From NCBI GenBank assembly GCA_964515215.1, contig CAZESL010000079.1:1-11035 (forward strand): a DNA stretch of 11,035 nucleotides. The letters run 5' to 3'. The translations under genes and the position numbers were made by a program. This document shows, piece by piece, positions 1 to 6,357 of the stretch (within the stretch, counting starts at the first letter, position 1; each line of letters starts with the position of its first letter). Origin of the DNA: SIG588 sp964515215. GTDB taxonomy: Bacteria; Bacillota; Clostridia; Oscillospirales; Acutalibacteraceae. The notes beneath the pieces were generated by a model. The model saw only the letters and a list, made by a program, of their open reading frames with translations. It made no database searches and was not told where the DNA came from.

Positions 1-805
1 TCTGAGGAAGACCCCATGTACCAAAGCTTGTAAGCATAATGTTGAAGCAAAGGAACTTGAAAGACGAACCGCCGAAAATGTTGGTCAGCTGACTGCCCGT
101 CACGGGATTCGGATCACCGGGTAACGATTCGAAATTACGGAGATTTTCGATCAAGCCGCCAAGGCCGTCCACACTTTCGTGGTTGAGAACGGCAACGACC
201 AAGCATACGACGCCGACGATCATAATGATACCTTGCACCAAGTCGGTATACGCTGTAGCAACGTAGCCGCCGGCAACAAGGTATACGGCGGTAAGCGCCG
301 CAATGATCAGCATCCATACCCACGTTTCCACGCCGGGAAAGACCGCACTAAAGAGAGAACCGAGTCCTTTGTAGACGGCGGCGGAGTACGGAACGAGGAA
401 GATGAAGATGATAGCAGCCGCTAGGATCTTCATACTCTTCGAATCGTAGCGCTTTTCGAAGTAATCGGGCATGGTTCTGGCGTTTAGTTTCTTCGTCATC
501 TTTCTGGTGCGGTTAGCGAACAGCAACCAGGAGAGCAAACAACCGAGTACCGCGTTACCGATACCGATCCAAATGGCACCGAGACCGATGTTCCAACCGT
601 GCTGACCGGCATAGCCGACGAAGACGACGGCCGAGAAGTAGGTAGTGCCGTAGGCAAAAGCGGTCACCCAGGCACCGATGTTTCGGCCGCCGATCAGGAA
701 GCCGTCCAGCGTTTTGGACTTGCCGAAACTGAAACAGCCGATCAGTGCCATGGTTATCGCGTACACGGCAAGAGCGACGAGGGTGTAAAGCTGCGGTTTT
801 GTCAT
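1..805 (-). CDS. Sodium:solute symporter (SSS family), N-terminal part, cut by the window edge
   Basis: Membrane transporter that would import a small solute with Na+; the substrate cannot be read from sequence. The frame is open from ATG at 805 to the window edge (268 codons) with no stop, so the C-terminal part lies outside. The translation is strongly hydrophobic, with about six or seven membrane segments. Family marks: an N-terminal segment with FLIGGRNIGAWVTAFAYG near residues 37-54, which resembles the first, Na+-site-forming segments of SSS proteins; the SSS signature-like GGYVATAYTDLVQG at about residues 178-192; and FGTWGLPQ at the cut end. The start is supported by GGAGG about 6 nt upstream. 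It is transcribed away from the LysR gene at 952 from a consensus promoter (872-900), so that regulator probably controls it. Family very likely; substrate unknown. Confidence 0.9.
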   Translation of the reverse strand, partial: MTKPQLYTLVALAVYAITMALIGCFSFGKSKTLDGFLIGGRNIGAWVTAFAYGTTYFSAVVFVGYAGQHGWNIGLGAIWIGIGNAVLGCLLSWLLFANRTRKMTKKLNARTMPDYFEKRYDSKSMKILAAAIIFIFLVPYSAAVYKGLGSLFSAVFPGVETWVWMLIIAALTAVYLVAGGYVATAYTDLVQGIIMIVGVVCLVVAVLNHESVDGLGGLIENLRNFESLPGDPNPVTGSQLTNIFGGSSFKFLCFNIMLTSFGTWGLPQ

Positions 806-871
806 GTTGTTTCCTCCTACTCAAAGCCTGCGAAACGTGTCGCAATTAAGGCTTGATTTTTTTCGTACATG

Positions 872-900
872 ATTATATAATAAAACACAGCATCAGTCAA
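872..900 (-). promoter_or_regulatory. Sigma-A promoter of the symporter gene
   Basis: On the minus strand the -35 is TTGACT (900-895), followed by a 17-nt spacer and a perfect -10 TATAAT (877-872). Transcription would begin near 865, giving a leader of about 60 nt before the ATG at 805. The -35 lies about 20 bp from the LTTR palindrome at 921-939, the usual distance for LysR-type activation. Confidence 0.8.
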
Positions 901-920
901 ACGAAAGGTTTTGATGTTTG

Positions 921-939
921 CTATCAAAATTTTCGATAG
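921..939. promoter_or_regulatory. LysR-type operator (LTTR box)
   Basis: The 19-bp near-perfect palindrome ctatcaaaattttcgatag contains the T-N11-A core in the ATC-N9-GAT form typical of LysR-type binding sites. It sits 12 bp before the LysR start codon and just upstream of the -35 of the divergent symporter promoter. This fits the common layout in which one site serves autorepression and activation of the divergent gene. The match is visible; its use by the neighbouring regulator is inferred. Confidence 0.7.
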
Positions 940-951
940 TGGGGAAACAAG

Positions 952-1842
952 ATGGAATTGCGAAATCTTATTACTTTTACGAACGTAGCCGAACTTGGCA
1001 GTTTCACGAAAGCCGCGGAATTACTGGGATATTCGCAGTCGACAGTGTCCTTTCAGATAAAGCAACTGGAAGAGGAACTCGGGTGTCTTTTGTTTGAACG
1101 GATCAATCACACGATCACTCTTACCGAACGCGGGCGTGAGCTGATGTCGTATGCGCATAAAGTGCGTACGCTTACCGATGAGTTTAAAGAGAATTTGACG
1201 AAAGAGGAAGAACTTTCCGGCCTTATTCACATTGTAACTCCCGACTCCGTGTGCGAGGATATGATCCATTCGCATTACATCGATTTTCATAACCGATACC
1301 CCAATATCTCTATGAAATTTACCACGGCCGATACGCTGGTCATGTTTGATATGTTGGACCATAACGAGGCAGACGTGATCATTACACTGGATAACCACTC
1401 ATATAATAAAGATTATATTATTGCGAAAGAAGAGCAGTTGTCGATGCACTTTGTTGCGAGTGCCGCTTCTGAATTTGCGGGAATAAAAGGTCTTTCGATC
1501 CAAGATATCCTTCATGAACCGTTTATTTTAACCGAACAAGGCCAGGGGTATCGACGCGTGTTTGATAAAGAACTCGCCAAACGGTCGCTTGAAATAACAC
1601 CCGTTCTTGAGATCGGCAGAACCGATATCATTACCACGACGGTCGCTCACAGCAATATGATCTCCTATCTGCCCGATTTCGTAACCAATGACTTGATCGA
1701 TTCGGGTGAACTGTGTTACCTTGACGTTTGCGATATGCATTTGGATATATGGAAGCAGTTGATCTATCATAAAGATAAGTGGTTATCCAAAAGTTTAAAG
1801 ACCTTTATTGATTACGTCAAGACATTCGATTTTTCAAATTGA
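952..1842 (+). CDS. LysR-type transcriptional regulator
   Basis: A 296-aa DNA-binding regulator, normal LysR length. The N-terminal winged helix-turn-helix (residues 1-60) is classic: MELRNLITFTNVAE, then GSFTKAAELLGYSQSTVS, QIKQLEEELG and LLFERINHTITLTERG. Residues about 90-290 form the effector-binding domain of periplasmic-binding-protein fold, starting near LIHIVTPDSV. The ATG at 952 follows a GGGGAAA ribosome-binding stretch, and the protein starts exactly where LysR proteins usually do. It diverges from the symporter gene with an LTTR box between them, so it most likely responds to the symporter's solute or a related metabolite. The effector is unknown. No terminator follows immediately; the first strong one is at 2016-2056. 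Confidence 0.93.
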   Translation: MELRNLITFTNVAELGSFTKAAELLGYSQSTVSFQIKQLEEELGCLLFERINHTITLTERGRELMSYAHKVRTLTDEFKENLTKEEELSGLIHIVTPDSVCEDMIHSHYIDFHNRYPNISMKFTTADTLVMFDMLDHNEADVIITLDNHSYNKDYIIAKEEQLSMHFVASAASEFAGIKGLSIQDILHEPFILTEQGQGYRRVFDKELAKRSLEITPVLEIGRTDIITTTVAHSNMISYLPDFVTNDLIDSGELCYLDVCDMHLDIWKQLIYHKDKWLSKSLKTFIDYVKTFDFSN

Positions 1843-1973
1843 TTTCCGTTTTTTCGGATTTATACTTTGTTCGAAAAAGTCTTACAAAATCGTCACGGTC
1901 AGTTCATAAAATCTACATAAATACGTTGTACAATACGCTTGTACCGCAAAGGTGACCGCAAACCTTTTCGGTA

Positions 1974-1993
1974 TCGGTTTCAAGGGAAACCGA
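1974..1993. other. Hairpin in the LysR-kinase intergenic region
   Basis: An 8-bp perfect stem (tcggtttc / gaaaccga) with loop aagg and no T-tract on either side, so it is not a simple terminator. It is the only structure I see between the LysR stop (1842) and the terminator at 2016; the rest of 1843-1973 is AT-rich with no gene or motif I can support. Confidence 0.35.
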
Positions 1994-2015
1994 CCCCTCC
2001 TCAAAACACCCCTCT

Positions 2016-2056
2016 AAAACGAAACGCCCGTTGGAAACGACGGGCGTTTCGTTTTT
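2016..2056. terminator. Rho-independent terminator, probably bidirectional
   Basis: The arms aaaacgaaacgcccg (2016-2030) and cgggcgtttcgtttt (2041-2055) pair perfectly over 15 bp, with a T run on the plus strand and the complementary A run on the other side. It would end the LysR transcript before the kinase promoter at 2087. Confidence 0.85.
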
Positions 2057-2082
2057 TGGAAAACAGCGGGCGTTTCGTTTTT
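2034..2082. repeat. Duplicated terminator 3' arm
   Basis: The segment gaaacgacgggcgtttcgtttttt (from 2034) is followed by a near copy, gaaaacagcgggcgtttcgttttt (from 2059), with a period of about 25 nt. The second copy can also pair with the left terminator arm at 2021-2030, so two alternative hairpins are possible. It looks like a small local tandem duplication. Confidence 0.6.
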
Positions 2083-2086
2083 GCGG

Positions 2087-2116
2087 TTGACGGCGACGGG
2101 GTATGTATGGTATACT
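2087..2116 (+). promoter_or_regulatory. Sigma-A promoter of the kinase-nucleotidyltransferase operon
   Basis: The -35 is TTGACG (2087-2092), the spacer 18 nt, and the -10 TATACT (2111-2116). Transcription would start near 2123, leaving a leader of about 30 nt to the ribosome-binding site GGAGGG at 2143-2148. Confidence 0.75.
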
Positions 2117-2154
2117 TTTATACATAAGTACATATAAGTTTTGGAGGGATTTTG

Positions 2155-3327
2155 GTGACGTGTGTCGAACGGTTTGAACAAATCTACGGAAAGGCACCGA
2201 CGCACACGGCGTTCACGCCGTATCGCATCTGCCCGCTCGGAGCGCATTCCGACCATCAGCTTGGTAAAATTACAGGTCTTGCCATTGATAAGGGTATTCG
2301 TATGGCGTACGGGCCGAAGCAAAACGGTGTAGTGGAGATCCAGTCGCTCCAATTCCCGAAGCGGGCACAGTGGCACGTCTCGTCCGCCCCCGAAGTAAAG
2401 GAGAACGACTGGGCGGATCATTTGCGCGGTGCAACGATCGCACTGAACCGTCGGTATCCGTTGCGTGTCGGGCTGTGTGCCGTCATCAGCGGGGAGTTGC
2501 CGATCGGCGGTCTGTCCTCTTCGGCGGCGGTTATTCTCACCTTTTTGTCGGCGCTGTGTACCATGAACAACGTGACCCTTACGCCGCAGGAGATGATCGT
2601 GATCGCACAGGAAGCCGAGAATAAGTATGTCGGTGTTTCTTGCGGTAAGTTGGATCAATCCTGTGAGGTGTACTGTAAAAAAGATCATCTTCTGTATATG
2701 GATCTGCGAGACGACAGTTACGAGTTGATCCCGCAGAAGGATTCGATGAAGCCTTACGAGATCGCTATCTTCTTCTCGGGCGTGGAACGCACTCTTGCGG
2801 GCAGTGCGTTCAATATGCGGGTAGATGAATGCCGTTCGGCAGCGTATGCGCTCAAGGCGTATGCGGGTATGGAATACGGCAAGTTCCGAGAGACCAACCT
2901 GCGTGACGTGCCGGTGGAGGTCTATCATCAGTACAAAGACCGCTTGCCCGAGAACTGGCGCCGCCGTGCGGAACATTGGTATACCGAATTTGACCGTGTA
3001 CAGCGCGGTGCCGAAGCGTGGCGTATTGGTGACATCGAAACCTTCGGCCGTTTGAGTTTTGAAAGCGGGCATTCCTCTATCTACAATTGGGAAACCGGCT
3101 CGCCCGAACTCAAAGCATTGTATGAGATCATGACCGAAACACGCGGTATTTACGGCGGACGTTTCAGCGGTGCAGGGTTTAAAGGGTGTTGTATGGCTCT
3201 GGTCGATCCCGCCCGACGCGAGGAGATAGAGGCGGCGGTCACGGCGAAGTATTTAAAACTGTTCCCTGCGTTAGAGGGCAAGTATTCCGCCTATTTCTGC
3301 CACAGTGCAGACGGCGTGATGCTGTGA
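2155..3327 (+). CDS. GHMP-family sugar-1-kinase, galacturonokinase/galactokinase-like
   Basis: A 390-aa cytoplasmic kinase expected to phosphorylate the anomeric hydroxyl of a free sugar using ATP. Motif 1 is PYRICPLGAHSDHQ (residues 22-35), motif 2 the phosphate-binding loop PIGGLSSSAAV (116-126), motif 3 GRFSGAGFKGC (335-345). The segment CGKLDQ holds the likely catalytic Asp (about 167). Canonical galactokinases have GEHTDYN in motif 1; here the Glu is replaced by Ala and the motif reads GAHSDHQ, as I recall for plant galacturonokinases. The substrate may therefore be galacturonate or another non-galactose sugar; this is inference. GGAGGG at 2143-2148 fits the GTG at 2155 (6-nt gap) better than the TTG at 2152. 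A nucleotidyltransferase gene follows 10 nt later with its ribosome-binding site next to this stop codon, indicating a coupled operon. Confidence 0.88.
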   Translation: MTCVERFEQIYGKAPTHTAFTPYRICPLGAHSDHQLGKITGLAIDKGIRMAYGPKQNGVVEIQSLQFPKRAQWHVSSAPEVKENDWADHLRGATIALNRRYPLRVGLCAVISGELPIGGLSSSAAVILTFLSALCTMNNVTLTPQEMIVIAQEAENKYVGVSCGKLDQSCEVYCKKDHLLYMDLRDDSYELIPQKDSMKPYEIAIFFSGVERTLAGSAFNMRVDECRSAAYALKAYAGMEYGKFRETNLRDVPVEVYHQYKDRLPENWRRRAEHWYTEFDRVQRGAEAWRIGDIETFGRLSFESGHSSIYNWETGSPELKALYEIMTETRGIYGGRFSGAGFKGCCMALVDPARREEIEAAVTAKYLKLFPALEGKYSAYFCHSADGVML

Positions 3328-3337
3328 GGTGTACGGT

Positions 3338-4075
3338 ATGAAATGTTTGATCTTAGCGGCGGGATATGCCACACGGCTGTATCCGCTGACCGAAAATTTC
3401 CCGAAACCGTTGCTTACGGTGGGGGAAAAGACCATTCTTGACTGGCTGGTGGACGATATTGACCGTGCCGGTGCAGTGGATGAGTTTGTGGTGATCTCCA
3501 ACCGCAAATATGCCGTGCATTTTGAAGAATGGGCGAAGACCAAACCGCAAAAGGTGACGGTGGTGGACGACGGCACGTCCACGAATGAGACGCGTTTGGG
3601 TGCGGTGCGGGATATTCAGTTTGCAATCGATTCGCTGAAATTGGATGACGATATGTTGGTGATCGCAGGGGATAACGTGCTGGACTTCAGCCTTACCCGC
3701 TTTGTTGAGTATGCAAAGGCGAAAAACACTTCTTGCATTATGCGGTATTACGAGCCGAGTGAGCAAAAATTGCTCAAATGCGGCGTGGTGACGATCGATG
3801 AGAACGACCGCATTCTGGCGATGACCGAAAAGTCACCTACTCCCGCGACACACTGGTGCTGTCCGCCGTTTTACTACTACACCCGCGAGGATGCCCGTTT
3901 GATCGAAAAAGGTATTGCCGCGGGATGCGGTACCGATGCACCCGGCAGTTACATAGCCTGGCTGTGCACGCAAGCGGCCGTGCACGCGATGGAAATGCCC
4001 GGCAGTCGCTATGACATCGGCAACCTGGAAAGTTACGAACAGGTAAAACGCGATTACCAAGGAATAACGAAATAA
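3338..4075 (+). CDS. Sugar-1-phosphate nucleotidylyltransferase
   Basis: A 245-aa NTP_transferase (GT-A fold) enzyme expected to join a sugar-1-phosphate to a nucleotide and release pyrophosphate. The N-terminus MKCLILAAGYATRLYPLT, then PKPLL, is the nucleotide-binding signature G-x-x-T-R-x-x-P-x-T plus PKP; AGDNVLD near residues 110-116 carries the metal-binding Asp; the C-terminus has YDIGNLESYEQV, typical of this family. I chose ATG 3338 over GTG 3329: the family starts directly with MK-x-LILAAG, and the GAGGTG overlapping the upstream stop lies 6 nt from this ATG. It would use the sugar-1-phosphate made by the upstream kinase, giving an NDP-sugar salvage pair. Neither sugar nor nucleotide can be read with confidence. 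Confidence 0.9.
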   Translation: MKCLILAAGYATRLYPLTENFPKPLLTVGEKTILDWLVDDIDRAGAVDEFVVISNRKYAVHFEEWAKTKPQKVTVVDDGTSTNETRLGAVRDIQFAIDSLKLDDDMLVIAGDNVLDFSLTRFVEYAKAKNTSCIMRYYEPSEQKLLKCGVVTIDENDRILAMTEKSPTPATHWCCPPFYYYTREDARLIEKGIAAGCGTDAPGSYIAWLCTQAAVHAMEMPGSRYDIGNLESYEQVKRDYQGITK

Positions 4076-4105
4076 AAAAGAGGCGAGAATTTCTCGCCTC
4101 TTTTT
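4075..4105 (+). terminator. Rho-independent terminator of the kinase-nucleotidyltransferase operon
   Basis: The stem gaggcgag / ctcgcctc (4080-4087, 4093-4100) has loop aattt, is preceded by an A run and followed by TTTTT. It starts at the stop codon of the nucleotidyltransferase gene. Confidence 0.92.
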
Positions 4106-4165
4106 GCATAAGCCTTCGTTTTTTCGTTCACAATAAGGATACAACAGAAAACGGAGGCGTTGATA

Positions 4166-4846
4166 ATGAAGATACGTGATAAAGGATTTTTCGTCACGAT
4201 GGGTGTGTGCATATTGGCGGTCGGTGCGGTGGCGGCGGTCAGCCTCTCGTACGTGTTCCCGCGTGAGGACGATACCGTGCCGCCCGTGACCTCCACCACA
4301 GCCCCTACCACGACGACCACGGCACAGCAGGTACAGACACCCGTGACCGACGTACCCGACCTGCGTACCACCGTTGTCACGACGACTACCGATGCGACAA
4401 CGGGGACCACCGTGCCGCCCGTGGCTGACTTGTACGTTTTACCGCTGACCAATGAGGTGCAAAAAGCGTTCAGTAACGGGGAACTCGTATATTCCGAAAC
4501 GATGCAGGACTGGCGGGTGCATAACGGCACGGATTTCGCGGGGAAGGCGGGGGCTGAAGTGAAAGCGGCGGCAAACGGCACCGTGAAAGCGATCTTTGAG
4601 GATACGCTGTGGGGGCACGTGGTGGAGATCGACCACGGCTTTGGCATCCTCAGCCGCTATTGCGGCGTGTCGGCGCGCGATGTGAAGGTGGGGGATACCG
4701 TAAAAGCGGGAGACCCCATCGGTGTGCTGACCGCCGTACCGTGTGAAGAGGCCGACGGTACCCATCTGCATTTGGAGATCCTCTCTTCGGATAAATCGCT
4801 GGATCCCGTGGCGGTGATCGGTTTGGAAGTGCGCTACAGCAAATAA
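4166..4846 (+). CDS. Membrane-anchored LytM/M23 metallopeptidase, SpoIIQ-like
   Basis: A 226-aa protein with one N-terminal membrane segment (about residues 8-31, no cleavage site evident), a Thr-rich extracytoplasmic linker (about 40-85), and a C-terminal M23 domain. Zinc-ligand motifs are present: HNGTD (H119, D123) and HLHLE (ligand H202), so the domain looks catalytically complete, unlike B. subtilis SpoIIQ, which lacks a key residue. Size and architecture fit SpoIIQ of endospore formers, which acts with SpoIIIAH in the forespore membrane, but no spoIID or other spo gene is adjacent, so a generic cell-wall peptidase is equally possible. ATG 4166 is preferred over TTG 4160: GGAGG at 4153-4157 is 8 nt from the ATG and only 2 nt from the TTG. 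Single-gene unit between two terminators. Confidence 0.85.
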   Translation: MKIRDKGFFVTMGVCILAVGAVAAVSLSYVFPREDDTVPPVTSTTAPTTTTTAQQVQTPVTDVPDLRTTVVTTTTDATTGTTVPPVADLYVLPLTNEVQKAFSNGELVYSETMQDWRVHNGTDFAGKAGAEVKAAANGTVKAIFEDTLWGHVVEIDHGFGILSRYCGVSARDVKVGDTVKAGDPIGVLTAVPCEEADGTHLHLEILSSDKSLDPVAVIGLEVRYSK

Positions 4847-4872
4847 CCCGCCCCCGACCCGTTTCAGGGGCA

Positions 4873-4909
4873 AAAAAGCAAGGTTGCCGTTTCGGTAACC
4901 TTGCTTTTT
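4873..4909 (+). terminator. Rho-independent terminator after the M23 gene
   Basis: The stem gcaaggttgcc / ggtaaccttgc (4878-4888, 4894-4904) is 11 bp with one G-U pair and loop gtttc, flanked by an A6 run and a T5 run, so it can work in both directions. Confidence 0.9.
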
Positions 4910-4964
4910 CTTGTGATATGTAGTAGTATGTCTTTAGTAATTAAGTATAAGGGGCGAAAGGTAA

Positions 4965-5567
4965 ATGGAGACCTATTGCATAACGAAGATCAGCGGTGCA
5001 CCGCGGTGGGAAGATATCCCGACGTTGGAACCTGAAAATATTCTCTGGCTGCCCGATGCGGGTGTGCGTATGACACAGCAGGTGTGTTACGACGAGGACG
5101 CGCTGTACGTCCATCAACGGGCGGTCGAGCGGGAGATCCGTGCCGAGCATCGCGATCCCAAAGCGTCGGTGTGTGAAGACAGTTGTATGGAATTTTTCTT
5201 CTGTCCCGACAGCGCGTCCTCACGCTATTTTAACTTTGAGTGGAATCTCAACGGGTGTGTATTCGTAGGGATCGGTAAAGGCAGGGAAGACCGCGTGCGT
5301 ATGGAAATGCCCGATGCCGCCGCGCGGTTTGTGTTCTCTTCGGCGCGCACCGCCGATGGGTGGGAGATATTCTACCGCATCCCGCTTGCGTTCATTCGGG
5401 AGTATTTCCCTGCGTGTACTTTCACCGAGGGGACGGTCATTCGCGCGAATTGCTACAAGTGCGGAGACAAGACGGTACAACCGCACTACCTTTCATGGAA
5501 TCCCGTGACGAGTGAACGACCCGACTTCCACCGCCCCTGCGATTTCGGCGAGATGGTACTGGGGTGA
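4965..5567 (+). CDS. CBM9-like carbohydrate-binding protein
   Basis: A 200-aa protein resembling the stand-alone carbohydrate-binding family 9-like proteins common in Clostridia and Bacteroidetes. Seen: an N-terminal ITKISGAPRWEDIPTLE, a central block CMEFFFCPD...YFNFEWNLNG characteristic of this beta-sandwich family (acidic/aromatic strand followed by the F-N-F-E-x-N strand), and a C-terminal LSWNPV...RPDFHRP(C)DFGEM that closely resembles the end of other members. There is no signal peptide or membrane segment, so it is probably cytoplasmic, and its ligand is unknown. Start ATG 4965 is preceded by AAGGGG at 4949-4954. It lies alone between the terminator at 4873-4909 and the ncRNA promoter at 5603; no clear terminator follows within the next 70 nt. 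Confidence 0.78.
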   Translation: METYCITKISGAPRWEDIPTLEPENILWLPDAGVRMTQQVCYDEDALYVHQRAVEREIRAEHRDPKASVCEDSCMEFFFCPDSASSRYFNFEWNLNGCVFVGIGKGREDRVRMEMPDAAARFVFSSARTADGWEIFYRIPLAFIREYFPACTFTEGTVIRANCYKCGDKTVQPHYLSWNPVTSERPDFHRPCDFGEMVLG

Positions 5568-5602
5568 GTAAAACTACGCATTCTGAACCTCTTCATAATC
5601 GG

Positions 5603-5631
5603 TTGACAACGGAGTGCGATTGTGATATATT
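5603..5631 (+). promoter_or_regulatory. Strong sigma-A promoter of a candidate small RNA
   Basis: A perfect -35 TTGACA (5603-5608), 17-nt spacer and -10 TATATT (5626-5631). No open reading frame with a ribosome-binding site begins downstream; instead a structured segment ending in a T7 run follows directly. Confidence 0.8.
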
Positions 5632-5637
5632 CCTTTA

Positions 5638-5711
5638 GAACCATCGGTTCGACGGGTCGCCTCATTTCTGTTTTCGGGAATTGCGACTAAACCGGTGGCT
5701 TCGCTTTTTTT
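5638..5711 (+). ncRNA. Candidate structured small RNA (~75 nt)
   Basis: Directly downstream of a near-consensus promoter. The ends form a 9-bp helix, ccatcggtt (5641-5649) with aaccggtgg (about 5690-5698), with one G-U pair. Inside are a second helix gtcgc / gcgac and a third, attTC / GGaat, capped by a U-rich loop, giving three stacked segments. The transcript ends at ggcttcgc followed by TTTTTTT (5705-5711), so the closing helix plus T-run can act as its terminator. I do not recognise a known RNA family. It could be a regulatory sRNA or a leader or attenuator remnant. Evidence is promoter, structure and T-run only. Confidence 0.5.
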
Positions 5712-5717
5712 GAGAAC

Positions 5718-5759
5718 AATGACCGAAGACGCTATGCGAAGTAACGTCTTCGGTCGTTT
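5718..5759. repeat. Dispersed 42-nt palindromic repeat, copy A
   Basis: The hairpin gaccgaagacg (5721-5731) / cgtcttcggtc (5745-5755) is 11 bp plus a wobble and two A-T pairs at the base, with a 13-nt loop. A second copy lies at 9454-9495 with 36 of 42 positions identical, and stem changes are compensated. It is a REP-like intergenic element, here just behind the candidate sRNA. Confidence 0.7.
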
Positions 5760-5778
5760 GTGTTATCGCGGTTTGAGA

Positions 5779-5805
5779 GTTCCCATCTCAAATGAGATTG
5801 GGAAC
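5779..5805. other. Intergenic hairpin near the 3' end of the HTH gene
   Basis: gttcccatctca (5779-5790) pairs with tgagattgggaac (5793-5805) over 12 bp with one bulged base. An upstream tttgaga can pair alternatively with the tctcaaa. No T-tract follows on either strand, so terminator function for the convergent 5834-6067 gene is uncertain. Confidence 0.4.
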
Positions 5806-5833
5806 ACAAAAGACTTTTCGCCGCCACTAAAGG

Positions 5834-6067
5834 TTATACGCACACCGCGCGGGCTTTCTCCACCTCTTGAAGATTACTACCGTCCTCTTTCAACTCAGGA
5901 ATAAGTTGCCCCGTTGCATAATTCCTCACTGTATCCCTATGAACACCCAACGCATAACCGATACCCGCAATCGTGCAAGGCTTGCCCTTGGCTTCCTGTT
6001 CCGAACGGTATCTATCTACGATTTCCTCAACCTCATCGGGGTCAATAATAGCACGGTCAAATCTCAT
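5834..6067 (-). CDS. Small HTH protein resembling the N-terminus of a phage terminase small subunit
   Basis: A 77-aa protein. Residues 7-25 (IIDPDEVEEIVDRYRSEQE) are acidic and helical, followed by CTIAGIGYALGVHRDTVRNY (31-50), a clear helix-turn-helix. This order resembles the DNA-binding N-terminus of phage terminase small subunits or DNA-packaging proteins, which normally run to 140-200 aa; here the frame stops soon after the HTH with no oligomerisation region, suggesting a truncated remnant or a domesticated regulator. ATG 6067 is chosen because GTGAGGTG lies 7 nt upstream; the frame stays open to 6124 but has no ribosome-binding site there. No other phage packaging genes are nearby. Direct repeats at 6161-6201 lie about 95-135 bp upstream and could be its control region. 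Confidence 0.65.
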   Translation of the reverse strand: MRFDRAIIDPDEVEEIVDRYRSEQEAKGKPCTIAGIGYALGVHRDTVRNYATGQLIPELKEDGSNLQEVEKARAVCV

Positions 6068-6160
6068 ATATAAACACCTCACTAAATGATGGATAATGGA
6101 TAAATCTATCTTTACGCGTACCATTTTACGCAGGATTTTTCAATAGTCAATAGCAATCGC

Positions 6161-6201
6161 TGTACAAGTTGTGTGCAACAGGTGTACAAGTTGTGTGCAA
6201 C
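6161..6201. repeat. Two exact 19-bp direct repeats, 22-bp period
   Basis: tgtacaagttgtgtgcaac occurs at 6161-6179 and exactly again at 6183-6201, followed by a partial third element tgtgcac. The 22-bp spacing places the copies on the same face of the helix, as for cooperative protein binding. They lie between the HTH gene (minus strand, starts 6067) and the terminator at 6231. Confidence 0.7.
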
Positions 6202-6217
6202 TACTGTGCACCCACCC

Positions 6218-6250
6218 AAAAACAAGAAAAACCGCCCGAAAATGGGCGGT
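6218..6250 (-). terminator. Rho-independent terminator on the minus strand
   Basis: The stem accgccc / gggcggt (6231-6237, 6244-6250) is followed on the minus strand by TTTTTCTTGTTTTT. The only minus-strand promoter I see upstream is the consensus one at 6588-6616, so this probably ends that antisense transcript. Confidence 0.75.
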
Positions 6251-6297
6251 AAAATCGGCGGTTGAAAAAATTTTTTGAAGAAATTTTACGAAAAGGG

Positions 6298-6326
6298 TTG
6301 ACACGCCACGCAATGCGTGGTATTAT
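6298..6326 (+). promoter_or_regulatory. Consensus promoter of the toxin-like gene with an operator in its spacer
   Basis: The -35 is a perfect TTGACA (6298-6303), the spacer is 17 nt, and the -10 is TATTAT (6321-6326). The last 15 nt of the spacer (6306-6320) are a perfect palindrome, ccacgca-a-tgcgtgg, ending exactly at the -10. A protein bound there would block RNA polymerase. The neighbouring XRE-type HTH protein (6607-6822) is a natural candidate, by inference only. Confidence 0.82.
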
Positions 6327-6357
6327 GTGAATGTCGCAAGGGGAACCAAGCGGCAGA

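Noticed and set aside
179..424. Plus-strand frame opposite the symporter gene
   Set aside because: It is antisense to a long open minus-strand frame with clear transporter motifs.
2014..3072. 352-codon minus-strand frame opposite the kinase
   Set aside because: It is antisense to a gene with clear GHMP motifs, crosses the terminator and promoter region, and has an Arg/His-rich shadow-type composition.
5695..5904. 69-codon plus-strand frame behind the candidate small RNA
   Set aside because: It runs through the T-run, the palindromic repeat and a hairpin, without a ribosome-binding site or protein-like composition.
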